A stretch of 64,000 nt of DNA, taken from assembly GCA_903860915.1 (NCBI GenBank), contig CAIOSJ010000004.1, positions 1 to 64,000 on the forward strand. The letters are read 5' to 3'. The notes under the pieces are model-generated. The model was not told where the DNA came from, made no database searches, and worked only from the letters and a program-made list of their open reading frames with translations. This DNA is from an uncultured Actinomycetes bacterium (lineage in GTDB: Bacteria > Actinomycetota > Acidimicrobiia > Acidimicrobiales > RAAP-2). Below, piece after piece: positions 34,415-42,809 of the stretch; position 1 is the first letter of the stretch, and each line of letters opens with the position of its first letter. A program made the translations under genes and the position numbers.

Positions 34415-35956
34415 CTAGCGCTCTACGGAGCGAACACCCGTCGACGACAACGACGTTCCCGCGTCAGCGGTGATAAAGGTGGGAACCAGCTCAGCTTCGA
34501 GTTCGTGGTGGACGTCATCCACGACTGAAGGGGCCAAGGTAGCCAAGTACTCCCCGGTCGCTGAGCGCGTGACCACGTTCGGAGTCTTCCGCTTTCCACC
34601 GTCGTGAACGGCTTGGAGCTCCCGGCAAATCTTCAGAGTCACTGGGTAGGTCACCGCAGGAACGATGAAGACCAGCGCCCGCATGGACCACAGAACACTC
34701 TCGAGGGACACGTGCAGGAAGTTAGCAATAACGTCAGTAGAACTTGCTATAAACAGCAGCGCGAGCACCGAGAAAATAGCCGCTCCCGCTGCTGTTCTCT
34801 TCGGGCGATCCCGAGGTCGGTCCAGCAGATTATGCATGTTGTTGTCTTTGGTGTAGAGACGCTCAATAGTCGGCCATGCGTAGCACAGGTTAAAGACGAT
34901 GCCCGGGAAAATCACGGCTGGGAAAGTAACTTCCCATGGGATCGTGTGACCGAAGTTATGGAAGGACCACGCGGGCATAATACGCAAGATGCCATCAAGA
35001 AATCCCATGTACCAGTCGGGCTGGACTGCGTAGGAGATTTTCGACGCGTCGTAGGGTCCAAACTGCCAAATCGGGTTAATCTGCGCCAGCGCACCCAGTA
35101 GGGCGGTACCACCAGTAACCAACAACAAGAAGCCGTTGGTCTTGGCGATAAAGACGGGGAACATGGGAGAACCAACGACGTTGGTCTCCGTACGTCCCCG
35201 ACCACCAAATTGGGTGTGCTTTTGACGGACCAGCAGGAAGAGGTGTGCGCTGACCAAACCGACAATGAGCGCCGGCACGATGAGCTCGTGAAGAATGAAG
35301 AATCGCGGGATTACTGAAGTTCCGGGGAAATTCCCGCCGAAGACGAAGTAGGCCAAGTAGGTTCCGACACCGGGAATCGAGAGCATGATCGAATAGGCGA
35401 TGCGAAGACCGGTACCTGATACGAGGTCGTCCGGCAGCGAGTAGCCGAGGAATCCATTGGTGATGGCCAGAATCAACATTGTCAATCCGATAGACCAGTT
35501 CAACTCACGGGGCTTGCGGAATGCCCCAGTGAAAAACACTCGTGCCATGTGGACCACAATGGCTCCGACGAAAATATCGCAAGCCCAGTGGTGCATTTGA
35601 CGCATCAACATTCCGCCACGAACCGCGAAGGAGAGGTCGATCGACGAAGCGAAAGCCTGCGTCACCCTCATACCCTCTAGCGGAGCGTAACTCCCGTGAT
35701 AGGTAACGAGAGCCTGGCTCGGAACATAATAAAGACCCAAAAAAACACCAGTGGCTAGCAATACAACGAAAGAGTAGAGGGCGATTTCCCCCAACATGAA
35801 TGACCAGTGATCAGGAAAAATCTTGTCCATGAAGGTACGACCAGCCTTGGCCATGCCCAATCGATCGTCCAGCTCACCCAAAACTTTGCCCAAGGATCCG
35901 TAAGGACCAAGTGCCTCTTTCTGTGAACGCTTCGTTCGAATGATTGTTTTACTCAT
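34415..35956 (-). CDS. qcrB: Cytochrome bc1 complex cytochrome b subunit
   Basis: 513 residues from the ATG at 35956, which overlaps the qcrA stop (ATGA); a start at 35968 is less likely. Haem b ligands are in MRQMHHWACDIFVGAIVVHMARVF and in LIVGLVSAHLFLLVRQKH. The quinol-site motif is PDWY instead of PEWY. The C-terminal extension with extra spans is usual in Actinobacteria. It oxidises menaquinol and passes electrons to QcrA and QcrC. Confidence 0.97.
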   Translation of the reverse strand: MSKTIIRTKRSQKEALGPYGSLGKVLGELDDRLGMAKAGRTFMDKIFPDHWSFMLGEIALYSFVVLLATGVFLGLYYVPSQALVTYHGSYAPLEGMRVTQAFASSIDLSFAVRGGMLMRQMHHWACDIFVGAIVVHMARVFFTGAFRKPRELNWSIGLTMLILAITNGFLGYSLPDDLVSGTGLRIAYSIMLSIPGVGTYLAYFVFGGNFPGTSVIPRFFILHELIVPALIVGLVSAHLFLLVRQKHTQFGGRGRTETNVVGSPMFPVFIAKTNGFLLLVTGGTALLGALAQINPIWQFGPYDASKISYAVQPDWYMGFLDGILRIMPAWSFHNFGHTIPWEVTFPAVIFPGIVFNLCYAWPTIERLYTKDNNMHNLLDRPRDRPKRTAAGAAIFSVLALLFIASSTDVIANFLHVSLESVLWSMRALVFIVPAVTYPVTLKICRELQAVHDGGKRKTPNVVTRSATGEYLATLAPSVVDDVHHELEAELVPTFITADAGTSLSSTGVRSVER

Positions 35957-36882
35957 GAGCGCTCCCAAAATCCAGGTCCAACTGGTTCTTTAAAATCACT
36001 TTGAGCGCGGATGTATCCCGCGACATCAACGTAAATTGGCAATTGTGGCAGAGGACGTGGAGCTGGTCCGAAGTTAGGAATTGCACCATTCGTCACATCG
36101 AACATTGACTGGTGACAGGGGCACACCAGCATTTTCAACTGTTGCTCGTAGAGGCCCACGGGGCAGCCTAGGTGACTGCACAATTTTGAGTAGGCCAAGT
36201 AGCCCTGAGGACCCCACGTCTCACGACCCTTTTGCGTCACGAAGTTCTCATTCGAAATTCGGATCAGCACAGTCTGATCAACGGCCTGTCCATTGTTGGT
36301 CTCCTGTAGTCCCTCGGGGAAAACGGTCACAATGGATCCGATGGACAAGTCGTCAACATGGATTCGATGCCCAGTGATGTCCACGGCGTACGACCCCTTG
36401 CGCCAATCGGTGTGGAACAATGATCCCTTCGGCAGCGGACCCAAGCTTCGAATGAGCGGGAAAAGGGCCGTCACGCTGAATACGCCGAGACCACCACCGA
36501 GTAAACCTCCGAGGACTTTACGACGCTTGACCACCGACGCGCCGCGCTCGATGATGGCGCCTGCGAATGCGTCACGCTCGTCGGAGGTGCTCGCGAGATC
36601 ATGCCTCTCCTCAACGAAGGGACCACGGGGCATCAGGTACTTACCCCATGCAATGAGGCCAATCCCCATCAATGACAGTCCGCCACCGAGCGTCGCTCCA
36701 AGAATCCACGACGGCGAATTGACCCAGTAACTCCATCCGAAGCCCACTTCCAGCAGCATTCCCGCTAAGAAGAGAACGGCAATCCTTCTCTCCACGGCGA
36801 TGGGATTCTTTGCGAGTGGCTGCAGGTTTTCTGCACTTTCGCTCACCGTAGTCAGCGATACAGGTGTGCGGTGTTCAGTCAT
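35953..36882 (-). CDS. qcrA: Cytochrome bc1 complex Rieske iron-sulfur subunit
   Basis: 309 residues with three membrane spans (~33-52, ~57-78 and ~122-145), as usual for actinobacterial QcrA. The [2Fe-2S] ligands are in CSHLGCPVG and CPCHQSMFD. It receives an electron from menaquinol at QcrB and hands it to QcrC. It overlaps qcrC by eight bases and qcrB by four. The third span is preceded by RRKVLGG, a weak twin-arginine-like motif. Confidence 0.96.
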   Translation of the reverse strand: MTEHRTPVSLTTVSESAENLQPLAKNPIAVERRIAVLFLAGMLLEVGFGWSYWVNSPSWILGATLGGGLSLMGIGLIAWGKYLMPRGPFVEERHDLASTSDERDAFAGAIIERGASVVKRRKVLGGLLGGGLGVFSVTALFPLIRSLGPLPKGSLFHTDWRKGSYAVDITGHRIHVDDLSIGSIVTVFPEGLQETNNGQAVDQTVLIRISNENFVTQKGRETWGPQGYLAYSKLCSHLGCPVGLYEQQLKMLVCPCHQSMFDVTNGAIPNFGPAPRPLPQLPIYVDVAGYIRAQSDFKEPVGPGFWERS

Positions 36883-37783
36883 TTCGTTCTCCTACCCAAA
36901 AGCCGGCCAAGGCTAAAAACCCCACGCCGAGCGCGAGTCCGACGAATCCTTCGGCCACGGGGCCGAGACCACCGAGACCGAGACCACCCGTATTAACCGG
37001 GTGCTGAATGTTGACGGTGACGTAGGTCACGATGTCGCGAACTTGAGCGTCCGTGAGGTTGCCGGTGAAACGTGGCATGTTGCCAGGTCCAGTGCGAATT
37101 GCTTCTGCCACCTGGTAACCAGGAATATTACGAAGACTCGGGGCGTAGGTGTGAGCAGCCAAGGCGTCACCACCCCCGGTGATGGTATGACAGGCCGCAC
37201 AGTTCAGAGCGAACAGCGATGCACCGTTGGCCACATCGGCCCCCGTGGTGTTGACGGTCGGAACCAGAGGCAGTCCTGGGTGGAGTGAATTTACCCAGGA
37301 GGCGATTGCCATGGCTTGGGTGTGGTCGAACCGAGCTCGCTTGCGCTTGGACTGCACGTCGCGTGGTTCGGCGGCTGGCATACGACCGGACTCAATCCAA
37401 AAGTCAATCGCCGCGGGACCCACACCGAGAAGATTGGGAAAATTACTTGAAGTACCCGAGGTGCCAGTAGGTGGAACGCCATTCGCTTCGATGCCGTGGC
37501 ACGAGGCACAATTTTGCATGTAGAGGGCACGGCCCAAATTTTGCAGCGCCGCTGGTGGGAGGTTGTAGGTGATCGCCGAGTTACCGTACGAAGTGACCTG
37601 CCCACTCTTGTCGGTCGACACGTGATCCGACTTGGGAGTTCCCGAGTTGGCGCGACTTGTTTGGAAGGGCGAAGAAAGGGGGACGTCCGCGTGGGCCCCC
37701 GCGGCGAAGAATAGTAACGAACTCGTCAGAATCAACAGACCCGTAAGGACTGCAGAACGTAACCTAAGAGGGAATTGGCTCAT
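36875..37783 (-). CDS. qcrC: Cytochrome bc1 complex diheme cytochrome c subunit
   Basis: 302 residues. A signal or anchor helix (~10-30), two haem c sites CASCH (92-96) and CAACH (195-199), and a C-terminal membrane helix (~275-297). The diheme QcrC replaces a soluble cytochrome c and links the bc1 complex directly to CtaC in the actinobacterial bcc-aa3 supercomplex. Methionine ligand candidates are in GRMPAAEP and GNMPRF. It lies seven bases after ctaE. Confidence 0.97.
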   Translation of the reverse strand: MSQFPLRLRSAVLTGLLILTSSLLFFAAGAHADVPLSSPFQTSRANSGTPKSDHVSTDKSGQVTSYGNSAITYNLPPAALQNLGRALYMQNCASCHGIEANGVPPTGTSGTSSNFPNLLGVGPAAIDFWIESGRMPAAEPRDVQSKRKRARFDHTQAMAIASWVNSLHPGLPLVPTVNTTGADVANGASLFALNCAACHTITGGGDALAAHTYAPSLRNIPGYQVAEAIRTGPGNMPRFTGNLTDAQVRDIVTYVTVNIQHPVNTGGLGLGGLGPVAEGFVGLALGVGFLALAGFWVGERND

Positions 37784-37790
37784 TGCACTC

Positions 37791-38414
37791 CTACTTCAAC
37801 AAGAAGAGGGCCGAATACAGGCCCACCCAGACAACATCTACGAAATGCCAGTAATAAGAAACTCCCTGAACCGCCGAAAGTTCACCGGGATCGCCCCCTT
37901 CACCCTTCATGCGATAGAGCAGAAAGGCCATCGCGACTAATCCCAAGAAGACGTGAAGACCATGAAGGCCAGTCGTGATATAGAAAACCGAGCCATACGC
38001 GTTGGTGTACCAGCGCGTCTCGAGGTTGATCCACTCGTAGCACTGATTGGCGACGAAAACGGCACCCATGATCATCGTAATAATGATCCAGCGGCGAGCC
38101 TTAGCCCGCTGTCGCGTCTCGTCGAGCCACACCGCGTACTGCATGGTGAACGACGACGCCACCAAAATCACCGTGAAGATGCCCGCCTGAAGGGTGTCGA
38201 GCTTCGTGCCGGCCGGCGGCCACGTAGCAAGGTGTGCGCGGATGGTAAAGAGTGCAGCAAAGAGACCGGAAAAAAACATCAATTCCGAACCGAGCCAAAT
38301 CATCACACCGACGGCCAGCATCGGTGGACGATCGTGAACGATCTTGTCTCGCTTCGCCAAATTATTTAGTGGAAGTGCTTGACTCACGTCATACGTTCTA
38401 ATGGAAAAATACAC
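37791..38414 (-). CDS. ctaE: Cytochrome c oxidase subunit III
   Basis: 207 residues from a GTG at 38414; a GTG at 38387 would remove nine residues. Five membrane spans. Family marks are MLAVGVMIWLGSELMFFSGLF, QCYEWINL and TTGLHGLHVFLGL, ending YYWHFVDVVWVGLYSALFL. It is the third core subunit of the aa3 oxidase and heads ctaE-qcrC-qcrA-qcrB. It begins only 28 bases after the helicase stop, so its promoter is within the helicase gene or shared with it. Confidence 0.95.
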   Translation of the reverse strand: MYFSIRTYDVSQALPLNNLAKRDKIVHDRPPMLAVGVMIWLGSELMFFSGLFAALFTIRAHLATWPPAGTKLDTLQAGIFTVILVASSFTMQYAVWLDETRQRAKARRWIIITMIMGAVFVANQCYEWINLETRWYTNAYGSVFYITTGLHGLHVFLGLVAMAFLLYRMKGEGGDPGELSAVQGVSYYWHFVDVVWVGLYSALFLLK

Positions 38415-38442
38415 CGGTGCGCCACATTTCCATCGTAAAAAC

Positions 38443-40749
38443 TCATATCAAGGTAGGTGGAAGGTCTCCACAGTGAAGAATGGCGAGGTGGCGAGTAGGT
38501 CGCGTGAGGGCAACGTAGAGAGTGCGTAGACCTCGTGCGGTTATTTCACCCGGCACACCGCCCCGACTCACAATCTCGTGAGGTTCGATCACAATGATGC
38601 CGTCGAACTCCAGTCCATTCGAACCTTCGGCCCCAATAACTACCAAGTCGGCACCCAAACCTCGAGATTCACTCTCGCGGGGGTCAATAGCGTCGAGGCC
38701 CTGGCTCCGGAGGACCATCACGATTTCTTCGACTCGTGACGACGTGACCAAAACTGCCACTCGGCCAGGGGCCAGAGCAGTTGTTTCTCCCCTTGCGAGA
38801 GCGCCCAGATCATTGGCGAAGCTCTCACTAGTGCTGGCGAGGACTCGTGGGCTCGCACCCGCACGGCGTACCGCTTGCGGCGGGTCTAGGTCGGGCGTGG
38901 CCGCCTTCAAGGTGGCTCTGGCGAAGTCGAGTACTTCTTCGGGTGTCCGATAACTCACGGACAAAGTAACCTGCCGTGGTTCGCGACGGGGCTCGAGCAG
39001 ACGCAGAATCGTGTCCCACGACGCCGACGAACCAGCGGTGGTTGCTTGACCCATATCACCAACAATGGTCATCGAGCCGGTTAGGTCGCGGCGCTTTAAA
39101 ACGCGGAGTTGCATGGGTGACAGATCCTGCGCTTCGTCGACCACGATATGACCGTAGGTAAGAAACTCCGCCTCGTCGAGTGCCTCGTTGGCGGCGGTGG
39201 CGTAGTGGCTCGCTTCACGCAAGGCCGCTTTTCTCACCTCGGGCGAATACACGTCGAGTTCGATACCGTTGAGAAATTCATTCCCCGCACTAGCTTTCAC
39301 CGTTGGCCGAGGGCGACGACGAGGGCCGAGGATAATACGAGCCTCATCAATCAGCGCCGCATCCGCGTCGGTCCACCGAACCTCGCTCAGACTTTCCGAA
39401 CGACTGCGCGTCAGTAGGAGTATTTCGTCCTCACTGAGTAGGTGGCGGCCTGCAGCTCGCAGCAGAGCTGGGGCACCGTAGAGGTCGTGGAGCAATTCTT
39501 GACCCGAAAGGCGAGGCCACATTCGACGTAGGGCCGATTTGAATTCAGGGGCCCGTCGAATACGCTCCGCCAACTCCGCCGAATCGCTGACCTCCTCCGA
39601 CTCCCCTCGCGCAAAACGTGGGTAGTACTCCTGCGCGAGACGATTCGCCAATTCGCGACCTAGGGCCGAACGTCGTTGGTTGTGATTTCCGGGGCGACGC
39701 TTCGCTCGCTCCACGGCCTCGGAAGAAGTCGAGGCCTTCAAGACGAGAATGGCTCGGCCTAGTGGTATGCGCAGGTCCTCGCGCAGACCACGCTCACGAG
39801 TGCGCACCGCCTGCGCAATTACCTTCACCATGCGCTCATCGCCCTTCAGGCCAGCCAGTTCTTCACTCTCGTAGGCCCGCACTTCCACGTTCGTGACCAG
39901 GCCGCTCACAGTTGACAGCGTGACGCCGGACTCGCCCAAAGACGGCAGTACATTTTCGATGTAGTTCAAAAAGAGGGGGTTGGGTCCGACTACCAGAACG
40001 CCCTGGCGCTCCAGGGTCAGACGATGGGTAAACAGCAAGTACGCGGCCCGGTGGAGAGCAACCGCCGTTTTCCCCGTTCCCGGTCCACCCTGTACTAGCA
40101 AAATCCCGCCGAGGGGGGCGCGGATAATCTGGTCCTGTTCTCCTTGGATAGTGGCCACGATGTCGCCCATGCGGCCAGTTCGGACTCGACCCAAAGCAGC
40201 GAGCAGCGTCCCGGGTCCACCCAGCGCCAAGCCACCATCAACTAGACCTTCTTCGGTGGCCGAGCGGACTTCGTCATCGGGGAGTGCCAGCTCGCCATTT
40301 TCATCGGCGAAGTACTCGTCCTCCACGCCGGTGACGACGTGCTCACGAATCGAGATATGGCGGCGACGCGAGAGACCCAAGGACTCCACGCCGGTGGCCC
40401 GATAGAAAGGTTCAGCTACCGGAGCACGCCAGTCCACTACCAGGGCATTGAGCTCTTCGTCCGAAACCGCAATACGCCCGACGTGATAATTCGATGCTGC
40501 GTCAGTTTCGTGTTGCGCGTAGTCGATCCGGCCGAAAAAGAGGGGCTGGTCGCCAATGGCCAGTTGCTCTAAACGCTGCAGCGCAGTCCCCATGATGACG
40601 TCACGTTCGACCAAATCAGCAAAACCACGCATGTTGGCCACCCGAGCACCATCTCGAAGCGAGCGGGCTTCGTCGCGCATTTTTTCGAGGGCGGCTAGGG
40701 CTACGTGCAGGAAGGTCTGTTCTTCAGCAATTTCACGCTCGTGAGCCAT
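38443..40749 (-). CDS. HelD/HelR-like RNA polymerase-associated helicase
   Basis: 768 residues from the ATG at 40749 with GGAAAGG upstream; the frame extends to 40839 through the promoter. It starts with a helical arm (EREIAEEQTFLHVALAALEKM). UvrD-type motor motifs are split by a large insert: Walker A GGPGTGKTAVALHR near 230, VVDEAQDLSPMQ (motif II), GDMGQATT, VSYRT (motif IV) and LRTLYVALTRPT (motif VI). The N-terminal arm and insert match class II HelD proteins, which pull stalled RNA polymerase off DNA; some (HelR) also displace rifampicin. A direct role in DNA repair is the alternative. Confidence 0.87.
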   Translation of the reverse strand: MAHEREIAEEQTFLHVALAALEKMRDEARSLRDGARVANMRGFADLVERDVIMGTALQRLEQLAIGDQPLFFGRIDYAQHETDAASNYHVGRIAVSDEELNALVVDWRAPVAEPFYRATGVESLGLSRRRHISIREHVVTGVEDEYFADENGELALPDDEVRSATEEGLVDGGLALGGPGTLLAALGRVRTGRMGDIVATIQGEQDQIIRAPLGGILLVQGGPGTGKTAVALHRAAYLLFTHRLTLERQGVLVVGPNPLFLNYIENVLPSLGESGVTLSTVSGLVTNVEVRAYESEELAGLKGDERMVKVIAQAVRTRERGLREDLRIPLGRAILVLKASTSSEAVERAKRRPGNHNQRRSALGRELANRLAQEYYPRFARGESEEVSDSAELAERIRRAPEFKSALRRMWPRLSGQELLHDLYGAPALLRAAGRHLLSEDEILLLTRSRSESLSEVRWTDADAALIDEARIILGPRRRPRPTVKASAGNEFLNGIELDVYSPEVRKAALREASHYATAANEALDEAEFLTYGHIVVDEAQDLSPMQLRVLKRRDLTGSMTIVGDMGQATTAGSSASWDTILRLLEPRREPRQVTLSVSYRTPEEVLDFARATLKAATPDLDPPQAVRRAGASPRVLASTSESFANDLGALARGETTALAPGRVAVLVTSSRVEEIVMVLRSQGLDAIDPRESESRGLGADLVVIGAEGSNGLEFDGIIVIEPHEIVSRGGVPGEITARGLRTLYVALTRPTRHLAILHCGDLPPTLI

Positions 40750-40763
40750 CTCGACCTTTCCGG

Positions 40764-40779
40764 CCCCGAGAAAACGGGG
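40764..40779. promoter_or_regulatory. Inverted repeat at the helicase transcription start
   Basis: CCCCG-AGAAAA-CGGGG lies between the -10 box and the start codon of the helicase gene, about where the transcript should begin. It may be an operator or a 5' hairpin. HelR genes elsewhere are controlled by a rifamycin-associated element, but this repeat does not resemble the form I know. Confidence 0.4.
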
Positions 40780-40786
40780 ATTGACC

Positions 40787-40792
40787 ATTATA
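40787..40792 (-). promoter_or_regulatory. -10 box of the helicase gene
   Basis: The minus strand reads TATAAT, a perfect -10 consensus, 38 bases before the helicase ATG. A clear -35 box is not visible 16-18 bases upstream. Perfect -10 boxes are uncommon in such GC-rich DNA. Confidence 0.5.
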
Positions 40793-40866
40793 GGAGACCT
40801 CGCCACCGCGTGCCACGGTGCAAGTGCAGTTGCCAGCACCTACGCTGAAGTGGGTAAAGGAGTCCA

Positions 40867-41904
40867 GTGAACGAACCCGATTTTCTTCGCGCCTGCCGGG
40901 GTGAGACTGTTGAACGCGTCCCCGTCTGGTTTATGCGTCAGGCCGGTCGGTCGCTACCCGAATACCGAGCGCTGCGAGGTCAGGGGTCCATCCTCGATAC
41001 CATCGCTGATCCCACCTTGGCCTGCGAAGTCACCATGCAGCCTGTTCAACGCTACGGAGTGGACGCCGCCATTCTCTTTTCCGACATTGTGGTGCCATTT
41101 CACGCCATTGACTTTGGCGTTGACGTCGTACCTGGTCGAGGTCCGGTCATTGCTCAACCCATCACCTCCTTCGCCGATCTCGAACGCCTACGGCCGCTGA
41201 CCTCGGCCGACATCACCCACGTGACCAACACTATTGATCTCGTTATCCCGCGTTTGGCACCCACGAACACTCCTCTCATTGGGTTTGCGGGAGCCCCCTT
41301 CACGGTGGCGAGCTACTTAGTCGAAGGCGCCCCTACGCGCACCTTCGGGGTCATCAAGAGCTTGATGCATACCAATCCACAGCTCTTCGACGCCATGATG
41401 GACCGACTCGTGGACATCACCATTAGTTTTCTCCGCGCCCAGGTAGCCCACGGGGCACGCGCGCTCCAGTTGTTTGATTCCTGGGCGGGGGCGCTCACCC
41501 GCGAGGAGTACTCCCGTTTCGCGCTGCCCGCGACCCAACGAGTCATCGAAGGCATCGGCGATCTCAAGGTCCCGACTATTTTGTTCGGCGTCGGCACGGG
41601 CGAGTTGCTCGACCTCATGGCGACCGCCAATACCGATGTGGTCGGTATTGACTGGCACGTCGATCTCGACGAGGGGCGGCGGCGCGTCGGCGGCCGGGCT
41701 GTTCAAGGCAACCTCGACCCCGCTCGCTGTCTCCACGGGGACGCTCCCGCACTCGCCGCCACCCGCGACGTTTTGGCCAAGGCGGGCACGGATTCGGGTC
41801 ACATTTTCAACCTCGGTCACGGAGTTCTTCCCGAAACTGATCCCACGGTGTTGGAAGCCGTTGTGCGCGTCGTACACGACGAAGGTAAGGCGGGCGTGCG
41901 ATGA
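40867..41904 (+). CDS. hemE: Uroporphyrinogen decarboxylase
   Basis: 345 residues from a GTG with AAAGGAG upstream. It removes four carboxyl groups from uroporphyrinogen III to make coproporphyrinogen III. The N-terminal substrate motif is WFMRQAGRSLPEYR and the catalytic Asp is in FSDIVVPFHA. GFAGAPFTVASYLVEG and GHGVLPETDP are conserved. First gene of the hemE-hemH-hemY operon, coupled to hemH by ATGA. Confidence 0.97.
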   Translation: MNEPDFLRACRGETVERVPVWFMRQAGRSLPEYRALRGQGSILDTIADPTLACEVTMQPVQRYGVDAAILFSDIVVPFHAIDFGVDVVPGRGPVIAQPITSFADLERLRPLTSADITHVTNTIDLVIPRLAPTNTPLIGFAGAPFTVASYLVEGAPTRTFGVIKSLMHTNPQLFDAMMDRLVDITISFLRAQVAHGARALQLFDSWAGALTREEYSRFALPATQRVIEGIGDLKVPTILFGVGTGELLDLMATANTDVVGIDWHVDLDEGRRRVGGRAVQGNLDPARCLHGDAPALAATRDVLAKAGTDSGHIFNLGHGVLPETDPTVLEAVVRVVHDEGKAGVR

Positions 41905-42809
41905 ACCGCGTTGGTGTTCTGGTCATGGCCTACGGCACGCCGACCACGCCCGAGGACGTCGAGACCTACTACACCCGTATTCGACATGGACGCCCACCGA
42001 CCCCTGAGCAGTTGACGGACCTCACGCGGCGCTATAACGCCATCGGTGGCATCTCTCCGCTCGCCGAGCGCACCACCGCGCAAGTTGACGGTATTCGCCA
42101 GGCCCTCGAGCTCATAGCTCCGGGAGAGTACGACGTACGCTTCGGGTCGAAGTACGAGCCACCGATGCTTGAAGAGACGGCCAGCAGTTTTGCCCGCGAG
42201 GGATTCGACCGAGTGGTTGGTCTCGTTCTCGCCCCCCACGAATCTTCAATGTCGACCGTCCAGTACATGTCGCGGGCCTCTGCGGCCCTCGATGGACAGT
42301 GCGAGTTCATACAAATTGGTGCGTGGTGGGACGACCCTATTTTCGTACAACTCATTGCCGACCGAGTTCGAGCGGCGCTCGCGACCATTCCGATTGAGCG
42401 TCATTCCACCACCGAAGTCATCTTCAGCGCCCACTCCCTCCCCACCAAAATTTTGGACGCCGGCGACACCTACCCGGAACAGTTGCGCGAGAGCGCCCGA
42501 ATGGCTGCGTCGCTGGCGGGAATTACGGCCTGGGATATTGCCTGGCAGTCGGCTGGACGTACGGCCGACCCGTGGATTGGGCCCGATATTCTCGACGTCC
42601 TCCGCCAGAAGAAGGCCAACGGTGTTTCCGACGTGGTCTCGTGTCCGATTGGCTTCGTCTCCGACCACCTCGAAGTCCTCTTTGACATCGATATTGAAGC
42701 TCGCGCCGTCGCGGACGAAATTGGTCTAGGACTTGTTCGAACGACGTCGCTCAATGCTGACCCCGTGTTCCTCCTCATGTTGGCTGATTTGGTCCGAAGG
42801 AATACCTAG
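41901..42809 (+). CDS. hemH: Ferrochelatase (probably coproporphyrin type)
   Basis: 302 residues. It inserts ferrous iron into a porphyrin. The metal-site His is in VIFSAHSLP and the Glu region is near FVSDHLEVLFDIDIE. VLVMAYGTP and TYYTRIRHGR open the protein. Actinobacterial homologues (CpfC) act on coproporphyrin III before HemQ finishes haem b; no hemQ is in the window, so the substrate is inferred. It ends directly before hemY. Confidence 0.95.
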   Translation: MNRVGVLVMAYGTPTTPEDVETYYTRIRHGRPPTPEQLTDLTRRYNAIGGISPLAERTTAQVDGIRQALELIAPGEYDVRFGSKYEPPMLEETASSFAREGFDRVVGLVLAPHESSMSTVQYMSRASAALDGQCEFIQIGAWWDDPIFVQLIADRVRAALATIPIERHSTTEVIFSAHSLPTKILDAGDTYPEQLRESARMAASLAGITAWDIAWQSAGRTADPWIGPDILDVLRQKKANGVSDVVSCPIGFVSDHLEVLFDIDIEARAVADEIGLGLVRTTSLNADPVFLLMLADLVRRNT

